NCBI RefSeq assembly: GCF_002921135.1
Contig: NZ_PQVJ01000019.1
Location: 62,001-126,000, forward strand
Length of the DNA: 64,000 bases
Origin: Avibacterium gallinarum
Lineage (GTDB): Bacteria > Pseudomonadota > Gammaproteobacteria > Enterobacterales > Pasteurellaceae
Direction of reading: 5' to 3'
Shown: positions 40,370 to 49,623 of the stretch, in pieces
Layout: every line of letters begins with the position of its first letter
Numbering within the stretch: position 1 is the first letter of the stretch
Made by a program: the position numbers and the translations under genes
Notes under the pieces: generated by a model
Database searches by the model: none
What the model saw: the letters and a program-made list of their open reading frames with translations, nothing else
What the model was told of the DNA's origin: nothing

Positions 40370-40951
40370 TCAAAAGGGATTTAACGCATTAATCAGGCGG
40401 ATTTCCTCATAGTCAGCTAAATCCGTGAGAAAAATTGACCGCACTTTGATTTTATTTTGTTGCAGTAATGCGGTGCGTTGAGTGCCGATTAATAAGGGGC
40501 TGTCGGGGGTGAACCATTGTGAGCCTTGGCGAAGTATGAGATTGCCAATGGTACAGTCGGTGATTTTGCCTTGTTTCACGATAATGATTTCATCACAATC
40601 GCCTTTTTGTTTTAGCAATTGGTTGAAAATGGCGCGGTCGCTGTACTTCAGGTGGTAGTCAATGTCATCGCAAATCACGGGCTGGAAGCGTTGGTAGGTT
40701 TTGCGTTGATAGGGAAAACATTGCAGATGATATTGCGTGGCATTGTAGTCGATACGGCAGCGGATAATTGGGCTTTGAAGATTTGCCCAAAGTGCGGTGT
40801 TTTTTTGCAGAATTTTTGCGAGGGAAAAAATTTCATAAGGTTGTCCTGCATAAAATTCACGCAGGCTGTTTTCATAACGCTGTTGGTGCAAGGCTAGATT
40901 TTGCACTTGCCCGTTTTCAATGCACAGGGTTTCGAACAGGGGAAAATCCAT
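40370..40951 (-). CDS. pabC: Aminotransferase class IV protein, probable 4-amino-4-deoxychorismate lyase
   Basis: 193 residues of the PLP fold-type IV family, shorter than E. coli PabC (269) but similar to the short lyases found next to pabB in Pasteurellaceae. It begins MDFPLFETLCIENGQV. The probable PLP lysine is in YHLKYSDRAIF, and DEIIIVKQGKITDCTIGNLIL and DSPLLIGTQRTALL match the cofactor-binding loops. ATG overlaps the pabB stop by one base (TAATG). It would release pyruvate from aminodeoxychorismate to give p-aminobenzoate. Assignment to PabC is from context plus family. Confidence 0.8.
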   Translation of the reverse strand: MDFPLFETLCIENGQVQNLALHQQRYENSLREFYAGQPYEIFSLAKILQKNTALWANLQSPIIRCRIDYNATQYHLQCFPYQRKTYQRFQPVICDDIDYHLKYSDRAIFNQLLKQKGDCDEIIIVKQGKITDCTIGNLILRQGSQWFTPDSPLLIGTQRTALLQQNKIKVRSIFLTDLADYEEIRLINALNPF

Positions 40952-41946
40952 TATTTTGTTCCTTGTTGAAATTTAAGTGGCACATAAATTTTCTCTAACA
41001 ATTCTTGATATTCTTGCGAGGCACTGCTTTGAATGGTGATGCCGCCGCCACTGTGAAAAGCAGTGTTTCCGTTTTGCTGAGAAATAAAGCGAATTGCCAC
41101 CGCACTTTCTAGGCTTTCACCGTTAAAAATACCAAACACGCCAGTGTAATAGCCCCGTGGTGCTAGTTCGGCTTGTTGAATGGTGGCAACGGTTTTTTCT
41201 TTCGGCGCACCGCTGATTGAGCCTGCGGGTAAAAGCTGGCTGAGCATTGTGCCGATGTTGGCTTGCCAGTTTTCCTTAAGATCGGCACAAATTTCAGAAC
41301 TTGTCTGCCAGATCGCACCACGTTCGGTGAAAATCTTTTCTAAATAACGAAAACGCTTCACTTGCACATTTTGCCCGACGATAGCCAGATCATTACGCAT
41401 TAAATCCACAATGGTATAATGTTCCCGTTGCTCTTTTTCGCAATTGAGTAATTGATTTTCTGCATCGGGAAGGTCTGCGTTAATCGTGCCTTTCATTGGA
41501 TAAGTGAAAATTTGGTTATGCGCGATTTTCACGAAAGGCTCAGGGGAAAAGCAGATAAACTCGTTTTTAAACAAGAGTTTATATTTCGCTTGCGTAGCAT
41601 AAAAAAGCGTAGTGAGATCGTAATTTATCACAATCGGCGTGGCATAAGTCAGATTAAGCAAATAGGAATTGCCTTGCTGTAGCGCCTGTTGCACAATCTC
41701 AAAACCTTGCTGATAAGTGGCGAAATCAATGGGAAATTTTTCTAACTTAAAGGGCTGTTTTGGGGCTGCTTTTTGTGCCGTTGCAAGATTATTTTGGCTA
41801 GCAAATTCAAACCAAATGCCTTGCTCTGCACATTGTGTAAGGGGGCAAATGATGGGCTTTTGCTGTTCAAAATCAATCAAAAAGAAAAAGGGCGTGCGTT
41901 GCGCACCTAAATGGTTGGCTTGCTGCACAAAGTGATTAAATGGCAT
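40951..41946 (-). CDS. pabB: Aminodeoxychorismate synthase component I
   Basis: 331 residues of the chorismate-binding (anthranilate synthase/PabB) family without the long N-terminal extension of E. coli PabB. Conserved blocks include FTYPMKGTI, EKEQREHYTIVDLMRNDLA, SGAPKEKTV and YYTGVFGIF, with the C-terminal FHSGGGITIQS. It uses ammonia from the glutaminase subunit to convert chorismate to 4-amino-4-deoxychorismate for folate. It is coupled to pabC and divergent from the pabA-like gene 58 bases away. Confidence 0.9.
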   Translation of the reverse strand: MPFNHFVQQANHLGAQRTPFFFLIDFEQQKPIICPLTQCAEQGIWFEFASQNNLATAQKAAPKQPFKLEKFPIDFATYQQGFEIVQQALQQGNSYLLNLTYATPIVINYDLTTLFYATQAKYKLLFKNEFICFSPEPFVKIAHNQIFTYPMKGTINADLPDAENQLLNCEKEQREHYTIVDLMRNDLAIVGQNVQVKRFRYLEKIFTERGAIWQTSSEICADLKENWQANIGTMLSQLLPAGSISGAPKEKTVATIQQAELAPRGYYTGVFGIFNGESLESAVAIRFISQQNGNTAFHSGGGITIQSSASQEYQELLEKIYVPLKFQQGTK

Positions 41947-42004
41947 AAGGACGATGAATCAAGTAAGATAACAAACATTTTGGTCATTGTAGTGAATCCC
42001 TGAG

Positions 42005-42574
42005 ATGAACACAAATTTATTAATTATCAATAATCACGATTCTTTTACCTATAATTTAGTGGATTTAATTCGCCAATTTGACGTGCCGTTTTCTGTGGTG
42101 AATGTGGAACAGCTAAACCTTGATGAAGTGGACAATTTCAGCCATATTTTGATTTCCCCCGGCCCTGATGTACCGAGTGCTTATCCACAACTGTTTGCGA
42201 TGCTGGAGCGCTATCAGCATCGCAAATCAATTTTGGGTGTTTGCCTTGGGCATCAAACCCTGTGCCAGTTTTTTGGTGCAACCTTGTATAATTTGCCGCA
42301 GGTGCGACACGGGCAAGCAAGGCAAATCAAAGTGCGGTCAAATTCTGCCTTATTTTTCGGCTTGCCTACGCAATTTCAAATTGGGCTTTACCATTCGTGG
42401 GCGGTCTCGCAGCAGGATTTTCCGCCACAATTGGAGATTACCGCCACTTGCGAAGATGATGTGATTATGGCTATGCAGCATCGCCATTTGCCGATTTTTG
42501 GCGTACAATTTCACCCAGAATCCTATATTTCAGAACAGGGCAAGGCGTTAATTGCTAACTGGCTGAAAACTTAA
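42005..42574 (+). CDS. pabA: Aminodeoxychorismate synthase glutaminase component (PabA/TrpG type)
   Basis: 189-residue class I glutamine amidotransferase. It starts with LLIINNHDSFTYNLVDLIRQ and has the oxyanion loop SPGPDVP, the nucleophile Cys80 in LGVCLGHQT, and the His-Glu pair in FGVQFHPESY. This enzyme type may serve p-aminobenzoate or anthranilate synthesis. The divergent pabB-pabC neighbours favour PabA. TGAG is the only weak ribosome site before the ATG. Confidence 0.88.
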   Translation: MNTNLLIINNHDSFTYNLVDLIRQFDVPFSVVNVEQLNLDEVDNFSHILISPGPDVPSAYPQLFAMLERYQHRKSILGVCLGHQTLCQFFGATLYNLPQVRHGQARQIKVRSNSALFFGLPTQFQIGLYHSWAVSQQDFPPQLEITATCEDDVIMAMQHRHLPIFGVQFHPESYISEQGKALIANWLKT

Positions 42575-42692
42575 AGCTATCAATGGATTGGTGATGAATA
42601 GTTTTAAGCTATTAAATCTATCATTTATATCCATTTTATTTGTAAGGGATTAATCCCTATTATATTTCCAACAAAACAGAGGAGAACATACT

Positions 42693-43172
42693 ATGGCAAC
42701 AAATATCGGCTTAGACAAAGCAACTTCAGAAAAATTAGCACAAGAACTCAATAACTTACTTGCGACTTATCAAGTATTTTATATGAACGTGCGCGGTTAT
42801 CACTGGAACATTAAAGGGGTAAACTTCTTTGAATTACACGCAAAATTTGAAGAAATTTATGATGATTTAGTGGTGAAAGTGGACGAAATCGCAGAGCGTA
42901 TTTTGACGTTAGGTTACACCCCAAGCAATGCATTCAGCGAGTATTTAACCAAATCTTTAATCAAAGAACACACAGGCGTGAGTGCAGCACAAGACTGTTT
43001 AAGTGGCACATTAAGCGGTTTCAAAACCTTGTTAAAACAACAACGTGAAATTCTTGCTTTAGCAGCAGATGCTGATGATGAAGGGACAGCTTCACAAATG
43101 AGCGATTATATTAAAGAACAAGAAAAATTAGTGTGGATGTTTACTGCCGCTTGCGAAAGCTGCAACAGCTAA
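42693..43172 (+). CDS. dps: Dps family ferritin-like DNA-binding/iron-storage protein
   Basis: 159-residue four-helix dodecamer protein. The ferroxidase ligands lie in YHWNIKGVNFFELHAKFEEIYDDL (pieces: YHWNIKG, FFELHAKFEEIYDDL), the standard Dps H-x10/12-H...D-x3-E pattern. It oxidises Fe(II) with peroxide and protects DNA. It lacks a long lysine-rich N-terminal tail, so DNA binding may be weak. GAGGAGAACA precedes the ATG. It is monocistronic, with a terminator after it. Confidence 0.93.
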   Translation: MATNIGLDKATSEKLAQELNNLLATYQVFYMNVRGYHWNIKGVNFFELHAKFEEIYDDLVVKVDEIAERILTLGYTPSNAFSEYLTKSLIKEHTGVSAAQDCLSGTLSGFKTLLKQQREILALAADADDEGTASQMSDYIKEQEKLVWMFTAACESCNS

Positions 43173-43205
43173 TTTTTCTCGTAAAAAAGCAAATAAAAAG
43201 CGAAT

Positions 43206-43242
43206 AAAAAACCACCGCACTTTAAAAGAGCGGTGGTTTTTT
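43206..43242. terminator. Terminator between dps and adhE
   Basis: AAAAAACCACCGC...GCGGTGGTTTTTT, a symmetric hairpin between convergent genes with an uptake signal in one arm. Confidence 0.88.
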
Positions 43243-43284
43243 CATTTCTTTTTACTGATTAGGATCAATCAGCCTTATAGCCAA

Positions 43285-45909
43285 TTAATATTGGCTTGGA
43301 TCATAACCGTAATAAGCATTGGTTAAGATCACTTCCATATCTTCCACTAATGGCAAGCGTGGGTTCGCCGGTGAACATTGATCCTCAAAGGCAAGCAAGG
43401 CAATATCACGGCGTGCGTCAAGCCAAGTTTGCTCATCAATGCCTTGTTCTTTGAAGGACATTTGAATTCCTACGCTAGCGGCTAAATCATAACAAGCTTG
43501 GGCGAAAGATTTCACGCCCTCTTCTGGGGTTGCGCAAGGCAAGCCGAGCATACGCGCGATTTCTTGGTATTTCACATCAGCTTTGTAATGATTGTATTTC
43601 GGCCAAGTTGCCACTTTTTGCGGACGTGTGCCGTTATAACGAATCACGTGCGGCATTAAAATCGCATTGGTACGTCCGTGTGGTGTGTGGAAACGACCGC
43701 CAATTTTGTGCGCGAGCGAGTGGTTCATTCCTAAGAACGCATTGGCAAATGCCATTCCCGCCATTGTTGATGCATTGTGCATTTTTTCGCGCGCTTCTGG
43801 ATCTCTTTCTTTCACTGAACGTTCAAGATTTTCAAACACGAGTTTAATCGCTTGCAAGGCTAAACCGTCAGTAAAATCGTTGGCGAGTACAGAAACATAG
43901 GCTTCCGTCGCGTGTGTCAGTACATCTAAGCCTGTATCTGCGGCAACGTGAGCTGGCACAGTCATTACCAAAGCAGGATCAACAATAGCAACCGTTGGAG
44001 TGAGTGAGTAATCGGCGATTGGATATTTTTTATCCCCCTCGGTGATCACCGCAAATGGGGTTACTTCAGAACCTGTACCTGAAGTGGTTGGAATACCAAT
44101 AAAGCGTGCTTTGCGTCCTAATTGTGGGAATTTGAAGGCACGTTTACGAATATCCATAAATTTCTGTACGAGATCGCGGAAATCCACTTCAGGCTGTTCA
44201 TAGAATAACCACATTACTTTCGCCGCGTCCATTGATGAGCCACCGCCTAGGGCAATAATGGTGTCTGGTTTGTAGCTGCGGATTAGCTCAACCCCACGGC
44301 GTACGGTTTCAATGCTTGGATCTGGCTCAACATCGGCGAATAATTGATAGGTAACGTGATTGCCGCGTGCGGTGATTTGTTTCGCAATTTTTTCTACAAA
44401 GCCTAAATCTACCATTGTGCGGTCGGTGATGATTACCACACGTTCCATTCCTTTCATTGATTGTAAATATTGGATTGAATCCCGTTCAAAATAGATTTTT
44501 GAAGGCACTTTAAACCATTGCATATTATTTCTCCGTCTGCCTACTCGTTTAATATTTAATAAATTCACCGCACTGACGTTGTTGCCTACGGAGTTTTTAC
44601 CGTAAGAACCACAACCAAGGGTTAAAGATGGCAAGAAGGAGTTATAAACGTCCCCGATACCACCGAAAGTGGACGGTGAATTCCAAATCACACGAATGGC
44701 TTTCACTCGCTCACCAAATTCTTTGGCAAGGGCTGCATCTTTGGTGTGAATGGCAGCGGAATGGCCTAAACCGTTAAATTCCACCATTTGCTCGGCAAGT
44801 TTCACCCCTTCTTCACGGGAATGGGATTTAAGCAAAGCTAGCACTGGGGAAAGTTTTTCACGGGTGAGTGGCTCTTTTGGCCCAACTTCTTTACATTCAG
44901 CTAACAGAATATTGGTTTTTTCTGGCACTTCAAAACCTGCTTGTTGCGCGATCCAATGGGCGGGTTTACCCACTACGTTGGCGTTTAATTTTGCCCCTGC
45001 ACAGTTTGCGCTGTTTGCTTTTGCGCCGAACATAAATTCTTCCAACATCGCTTTTTCTTTTTTATTGACTAGGTAAACGCCGTAAGATTTCATCTCTTTA
45101 ATGAAATCGTCATAGATTTCCGCATCAACAATCGCCGCTTGTTCAGATGCACAAATCATTCCGTTATCAAAGGCTTTGGACATCACAATATCGTGTACCG
45201 CTTGTTGAAGATCTGCGCTTTTTTCCACATAAGCTGGCACATTTCCTGCCCCTACGCCTAAAGCAGGTTTACCGCAAGAATAAGCCGCTTCAACCATTGC
45301 GTTACCGCCTGTGGCTAAAATAGTTGCGATACCAGGGTGTTTCATTAACGCTGCTGTGCCTTCCATTGATGGTGTTTCAATCCATTGAATACAATGTTTT
45401 GGCGCACCCGCTGCCACCGCAGCATCATAAACAATACGTGCAGCGTGAGCGGAAGATTGTTGTGCCGAAGGGTGGAAAGCAAAAATAATTGGGTTACGAG
45501 TTTTAAGGGCGATAAGGGCTTTGAAGATGGTGGTGGAAGTTGGGTTAGTGGTCGGCGTGATACCGCAAATCACCCCAACAGGGTCGGCAATTTCGGTAAT
45601 GCCTGTGACATCATCTTCACTAATCACCCCAACGGTTTTGAGATTCCGCATATTATTCACCACATATTCGCAGGCAAATAAATTTTTCGTTGCTTTATCT
45701 TCAAACACACCGCGCCCAGTTTCTTCATAAGCGTGCATTGCAAGCACACCGTGCTGATCGAGCGCCGCTACCGAGGCTTTCGCCACAATGTAATCAACCT
45801 GTTCTTGGTTGAGCTGGCGGAATTCTTCTAAGGCAACTAAGCCTTTTTCCACCAAGGCGTTCACTTCTGCTTGAGCTGGGCTAATTGTGTTTTCAACCAC
45901 GTTACTCAT
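43285..45909 (-). CDS. adhE: Bifunctional aldehyde-alcohol dehydrogenase AdhE
   Basis: 874-residue fermentative enzyme converting acetyl-CoA to acetaldehyde and ethanol. The N-terminal CoA-acylating aldehyde dehydrogenase half has the active-site Cys in NGMICASEQ and the cofactor loop near ATGGNAMVEAAYS. The C-terminal iron-dependent alcohol dehydrogenase half shows ALGGGSSMDAAK, IPTTSGTGSEVTPF and the iron ligands near GMNHSLAHKIGG and HGRTNAI. E. coli AdhE has 891 residues. It forms spirosomes in known members. A strong FNR-like box lies about 105 bases upstream of the start. Confidence 0.97.
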   Translation of the reverse strand: MSNVVENTISPAQAEVNALVEKGLVALEEFRQLNQEQVDYIVAKASVAALDQHGVLAMHAYEETGRGVFEDKATKNLFACEYVVNNMRNLKTVGVISEDDVTGITEIADPVGVICGITPTTNPTSTTIFKALIALKTRNPIIFAFHPSAQQSSAHAARIVYDAAVAAGAPKHCIQWIETPSMEGTAALMKHPGIATILATGGNAMVEAAYSCGKPALGVGAGNVPAYVEKSADLQQAVHDIVMSKAFDNGMICASEQAAIVDAEIYDDFIKEMKSYGVYLVNKKEKAMLEEFMFGAKANSANCAGAKLNANVVGKPAHWIAQQAGFEVPEKTNILLAECKEVGPKEPLTREKLSPVLALLKSHSREEGVKLAEQMVEFNGLGHSAAIHTKDAALAKEFGERVKAIRVIWNSPSTFGGIGDVYNSFLPSLTLGCGSYGKNSVGNNVSAVNLLNIKRVGRRRNNMQWFKVPSKIYFERDSIQYLQSMKGMERVVIITDRTMVDLGFVEKIAKQITARGNHVTYQLFADVEPDPSIETVRRGVELIRSYKPDTIIALGGGSSMDAAKVMWLFYEQPEVDFRDLVQKFMDIRKRAFKFPQLGRKARFIGIPTTSGTGSEVTPFAVITEGDKKYPIADYSLTPTVAIVDPALVMTVPAHVAADTGLDVLTHATEAYVSVLANDFTDGLALQAIKLVFENLERSVKERDPEAREKMHNASTMAGMAFANAFLGMNHSLAHKIGGRFHTPHGRTNAILMPHVIRYNGTRPQKVATWPKYNHYKADVKYQEIARMLGLPCATPEEGVKSFAQACYDLAASVGIQMSFKEQGIDEQTWLDARRDIALLAFEDQCSPANPRLPLVEDMEVILTNAYYGYDPSQY

Positions 45910-46013
45910 AATGATTTCTCCTAAAGTTTTAAATTGATAATTTTTTTCTGCGAAAAATTATACCTACTTGGAGGGATAAGAGCGTAAACAATTTTGCATT
46001 AAAAGAGTAAACT

Positions 46014-46027
46014 GTGATCTAGATCAA
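46014..46027. promoter_or_regulatory. FNR-like box upstream of adhE (CRP-compatible)
   Basis: GTGAT-CTAG-ATCAA differs from the FNR consensus TTGAT-4-ATCAA at one position. Read as CRP, TGTGA-TCTAGA-TCAAA is also acceptable. It lies upstream of adhE and the divergent membrane-protein gene. Confidence 0.68.
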
Positions 46028-46205
46028 ATAGCAAAAATACGCTTATTTTACAAGCATTTAACTCCATTTTAACAAATGGCAAAATTGCCTTATTTTTTAA
46101 AGAGATCCAACCATCAGCAAAGCAAAGTGGAATTAATTTAAAAGGTGAAAAAAATCGCTTAAAATCTGTGTAGTTGATAATTATTCCTATTTGTTGAGGT
46201 TAAGT

Positions 46206-46939
46206 ATGAACGAACGTATTTCTTTTGCTCAATTACTCAATTCTTCTATTTTACTCGGCTTTCTCGTGCTGGTTGGCTGGTCGGTGGCTTATTGTTATAA
46301 CTGGGGATTGGCTTGGTATTATGGCTACCCTTGGGAAATCGTGGAAGTCGGAAGATCGGACATTGCACGCAGTTTATTCCACGTTCTCGGCGTATCTGCG
46401 TTTATGCTGCTGACCTATGTTTTAGGGATTAAACTATTGATTTTATTGAAAGCGAAACTCTCATCATCGCCTTTTAACTTTGTTCGCACGTTGCTAACTT
46501 GCTTCATTTTAAGCTTCCCATTATTTTTGGAAATTACCGTGCTGATTAAAGTGTTCACGCTTTATAGCTTATTAATTTATCTTGCTGGGCTGCTCATCAT
46601 CAGCCTGCTACTATGCCGTTTTTCACCCGTTACAACATCTGTATGCTATGGCAATTTCTCACCACAAAACAAATCAACATCGTGCCGACAATGGTGGTGA
46701 TTTATTTTTACTTTGTGATCCTTGCTTGTCTTGTGGGTTACCTGCGTCCTTTTAACAAAGAGATGTATCACAAGCTAGAGATCAATGCCGAGCAGTATTT
46801 TATCCTAGCCAAGAACTGCAACAGCCTGATTTTAGGCAAAAGCTATGAAAAGGGTGGTAAGGATTTCTATTTAATGCCTTGTCATTACGGTAATAAAGGG
46901 GATATTTGCCATATTGTGGCGGGTATGGCAGAAAAATAG
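46206..46939 (+). pseudogene. Hypothetical multi-pass membrane protein, interrupted by a frameshift
   Basis: Two overlapping frames appear to be one gene of about 244 codons. The first part (from ATG 46206, after TTGAGGTTAAG) has four hydrophobic helices and reads normally up to LLLCRF near 46620. Continuing in that frame gives an unrelated tail of about 24 residues. The frame used from about 46613 continues sensibly with FTRYNICMLWQFLTT, another helix MVVIYFYFVILACLVGYL and a soluble C-terminus. One extra T in the TTTTT tract near 46620 would restore it. No family is recognised, and no function can be given. It could be a real break or a sequencing error. Confidence 0.65.
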
Positions 46940-46953
46940 CTTCTTTCCTCAAC

Positions 46954-46988
46954 AAAAAAAGTGCGGTGGAAAATACCGCACTTTTTTT
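46954..46988. terminator. Perfect inverted uptake-signal terminator
   Basis: AAAAAAAGTGCGGT-GGAAAAT-ACCGCACTTTTTTT: two inverted uptake signals with seven A/T on each side form an almost ideal bidirectional terminator. Confidence 0.92.
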
Positions 46989-47138
46989 GCCATTTTATTT
47001 ATAAAACCAAAGAATTTTTGCTTTATTGTTTACTAATAAGAAAAAAAGTATTCACGAAAGGGGGGCTTTATCTCCCAATTCTGCGGCGTAAAATATCCCC
47101 CGTAAAACAAATTAACGAACAGAATTAGGAGCGTAAAT

Positions 47139-47858
47139 ATGAACACAGTATTTCATTCAGCAGATAGCCGTGGCAATGCAAATCACGGTTGGTTAAAAAG
47201 CCGTCATACCTTTAGCTTTGCCAATTATTATGATCCAGCGCGTATTCATTTTGGTGCATTGCGTGTGATCAATGATGATTATGTAGAAGGGGGAATGGGC
47301 TTTGGCACACACCCACACGACAATATGGAAATTATTTCTATTCCATTAAGTGGTGATTTAGCACACAAAGACAGTATGGGGAACGGCAGTGTGATTCGCC
47401 AAGGTGATATTCAAGTGATGTCAGCTGGAACAGGCATTACACACAGCGAAATGAACCCAAATGCGGACACACCAGTGCAATTTTTACAAATTTGGGTGTT
47501 TCCAAATCAACGTAATGTGACACCACGTTATCAGCAAATTAGCATTGCTGAAGGGGAAAAACGCAATGATTTCCAACAAATTCTTTCACCGAATGCCGAT
47601 GATGAAGGCGTGTGGATTCACCAAGATGCGTGGTTCTCTCTTGCGAAATTTGATCAAGGTACGAGCAAAACTTATAACCTTCATAAAGCAGGCAACGGCG
47701 TGTATGCTTTTGTATTAAAAGGCAACGTGACGATTGCAGGAAAACCGCTATCAAGCCGTGATGGTTTAGGTATTTGGGATACCGAAAGTTTCGATGTGGT
47801 GGCCGATTCCGACACAGAAATTCTGTTAATGGAAGTGCCAATGGAATTACCACAATAA
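47139..47858 (+). CDS. Pirin family protein (YhaK-like bicupin)
   Basis: 239-residue bicupin. The N-terminal cupin holds metal-ligand residues in GTHPHDNMEIISIPLSG (His, His, and Glu in a later segment) and MSAGTGITHSEMNP. The C-terminal cupin is PLSSRDGLGIWD and following. E. coli YhaK is the nearest named relative; some pirins have quercetinase activity, but the physiological role is unclear and YhaK has been linked to redox stress. AGGAG lies eight bases before the ATG. It is monocistronic. Confidence 0.88.
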   Translation: MNTVFHSADSRGNANHGWLKSRHTFSFANYYDPARIHFGALRVINDDYVEGGMGFGTHPHDNMEIISIPLSGDLAHKDSMGNGSVIRQGDIQVMSAGTGITHSEMNPNADTPVQFLQIWVFPNQRNVTPRYQQISIAEGEKRNDFQQILSPNADDEGVWIHQDAWFSLAKFDQGTSKTYNLHKAGNGVYAFVLKGNVTIAGKPLSSRDGLGIWDTESFDVVADSDTEILLMEVPMELPQ

Positions 47859-47871
47859 GGGCTTAAAACAT

Positions 47872-47906
47872 AAAATCGCTTATCTTTCGGGATAAGCGAT
47901 TTTTTT
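47872..47906 (+). terminator. Terminator of the pirin gene
   Basis: AAAATCGCTTATC-TTTCGG-GATAAGCGATTTT, a 13-bp stem followed by T. A second, imperfect uptake-signal inverted repeat (47916-47953) follows and may end the convergent ypfJ transcript. Confidence 0.9.
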
Positions 47907-47965
47907 ATAAAACAGAAGTGCGGTGGAAAATTTCCGAATTTTTCACCGCGCTTTATCTTTTGCCG

Positions 47966-48796
47966 TTAGTTAAAGGTGTTACATTGGCTTGGCTCACCAG
48001 TTTGCAAACCACGTTTAAACCAAGTTAAACGCTGTGCAGACGTGCCGTGGGTAAAGCTGTCTGGCACGGCATAGCCTTGTGAGCGTTTTTGTAAGCGATC
48101 GTCCCCAACCGCTTCAGCAGCGCGGAAGGCTTTTTCTAAATCGCCTGTTTCAAATAGGCCAGTTTTGGCGGCTTGATTAGCCCACACACCGGCAAAACAA
48201 TCTGCCTGCAATTCTAATTTAACCGAAAGCTGATTGGCTTGTGCTTGGCTAAGGCTTTGTTGCGCGCGATGAACTTTCGGCAAAATACCAAGCAAGTTTT
48301 GGATATGGTGTCCGACTTCGTGAGCGATCACATAGGCAAAAGCAGATTCCCCTTCCGCACCGAGTTGATGTTTCATATCACTATAAAAAGACAGATCCAA
48401 ATAAACACGATGATCGTTCGGGCAGTAGAACGGCCCCATTGCAGATTGTCCTGTGCCACAGGCGGTGGAGGTCGCGCCATTGTACAGCACCATAATAGGC
48501 GGGGCATAACGCTGATTTTGTTGTGCGAAATAATTTCCCCACACGGTTTCTGTATCCGCTAATACCACCCGAGAAAGGCTGTTAAGCTCTTGTTCTTCTT
48601 GGCTACTTACCGTATGGTTAGCTTGACTGCCAAAATCAGGTGTGCCGACAAGCCCTGATAAATCAACGCCATAATAAGCACCAACCAATAAAATAATAAA
48701 GCCGAGCACGCCCGTTTTTTTACCGCCGCCGAAACCGCCTCTTGCACTTCTTCTGTCTTCCACATTGGAACTTTCTCTACGACTTTGCCAACGCAT
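47966..48796 (-). CDS. ypfJ: YpfJ family zinc metallopeptidase-like membrane protein
   Basis: 276 residues. A positively charged N-terminus (MRWQSRRESSNVEDRR) is followed by a single membrane helix (VLGFIILLVGAYYGV). The periplasmic domain contains the zinc-binding HEVGHH in AYVIAHEVGHHIQN and the downstream ELQADCFAGVWA. This is the neutral zinc metallopeptidase family of E. coli YpfJ, whose substrate is unknown. Convergent with the pirin gene. Confidence 0.9.
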   Translation of the reverse strand: MRWQSRRESSNVEDRRSARGGFGGGKKTGVLGFIILLVGAYYGVDLSGLVGTPDFGSQANHTVSSQEEQELNSLSRVVLADTETVWGNYFAQQNQRYAPPIMVLYNGATSTACGTGQSAMGPFYCPNDHRVYLDLSFYSDMKHQLGAEGESAFAYVIAHEVGHHIQNLLGILPKVHRAQQSLSQAQANQLSVKLELQADCFAGVWANQAAKTGLFETGDLEKAFRAAEAVGDDRLQKRSQGYAVPDSFTHGTSAQRLTWFKRGLQTGEPSQCNTFN

Positions 48797-48985
48797 AATT
48801 TTTCCTCAGTTACTAAAATTGGCGGCTATTTTAGTATAAAAGAAAGAAAAGTGCGGTGCTTTTTTGCGAAGAATTTTCAATTAATGTAAAGATCAAGATT
48901 ATTTACAGAAGGCATATAGACTTATGAAGATGAATTGGGTAGGCTTAGCAGCCTAACTCAATGTTTTATAAATAAGGAGCTAAAA

Positions 48986-49429
48986 ATGGGTTTATTTGAT
49001 TTTGTTGGCGATATTGGTCGCAAACTTTTCTCTAAAAAGGAAGACGCCTCTGAGGCCGTGGAAAAGCACATTGCGGAAGATAATCCTGGGGTGGAAAATC
49101 TTTCGGTTAAAGTGGAAGATGGCGTGGCTAAAATTGAAGGGAATGCAGCTTCTGCGGAAGCCTTAGAAAAAGCGATTTTAATGGCTGGTAACGTGGTAGG
49201 CATTAATTCAGTAAATGTCGATGGTGTAGCCATTGAGAACGGTGAAAGTTTGGCAACTGATGAAGAATTTTATGTGATCCAAAAAGGCGATACCCTTTGG
49301 AAAATCGCAGAAAAAACCTATGGCAATGGAGCAAAATACACAGCCATTGTTGAAGCAAATAAAGAAGTGATTAAAGATGCGGATAAGATCTTCCCAGGTC
49401 AGAAAATTCGTTTACCAAAATCACTTTAA
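48986..49429 (+). CDS. kbp: BON-LysM protein (potassium-binding protein Kbp/YgaU type)
   Basis: 147 residues, cytoplasmic, with no signal peptide. A BON domain (about residues 20-90, ENLSVKVEDGVAKIEGNAAS) is followed by a C-terminal LysM domain (YVIQKGDTLWKIAEKTYGNG through IFPGQKIRLP). This matches E. coli Kbp/YgaU (149 residues), which binds K+ and helps growth at high K+. The frame is open from a TTG at 48935, but AAGGAGCTAAAA before ATG 48986 decides the start. Confidence 0.9.
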   Translation: MGLFDFVGDIGRKLFSKKEDASEAVEKHIAEDNPGVENLSVKVEDGVAKIEGNAASAEALEKAILMAGNVVGINSVNVDGVAIENGESLATDEEFYVIQKGDTLWKIAEKTYGNGAKYTAIVEANKEVIKDADKIFPGQKIRLPKSL

Positions 49430-49442
49430 TTAAGCATATAGC

Positions 49443-49475
49443 AAAAGCCTTATTCTGTAAGGCTTTTCTTTTTTA
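49443..49475 (+). terminator. Terminator of kbp
   Basis: AAAAGCCTTA-TTCTG-TAAGGCTTTT followed by a T run. Confidence 0.88.
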
Positions 49476-49623
49476 GCGTAAAAAATAGCCAGTTGTGGTT
49501 TTTTATTTCTCAATATCTCGACGGGCGAGCGTTGTATCGCTATAATTTGGTGTCTTTTTAACTTTTTACTAACGTGTTCGGTGTTAGTGTTCGCCGAGTG
49601 CAAATTCATTTTGAGGTAACATA

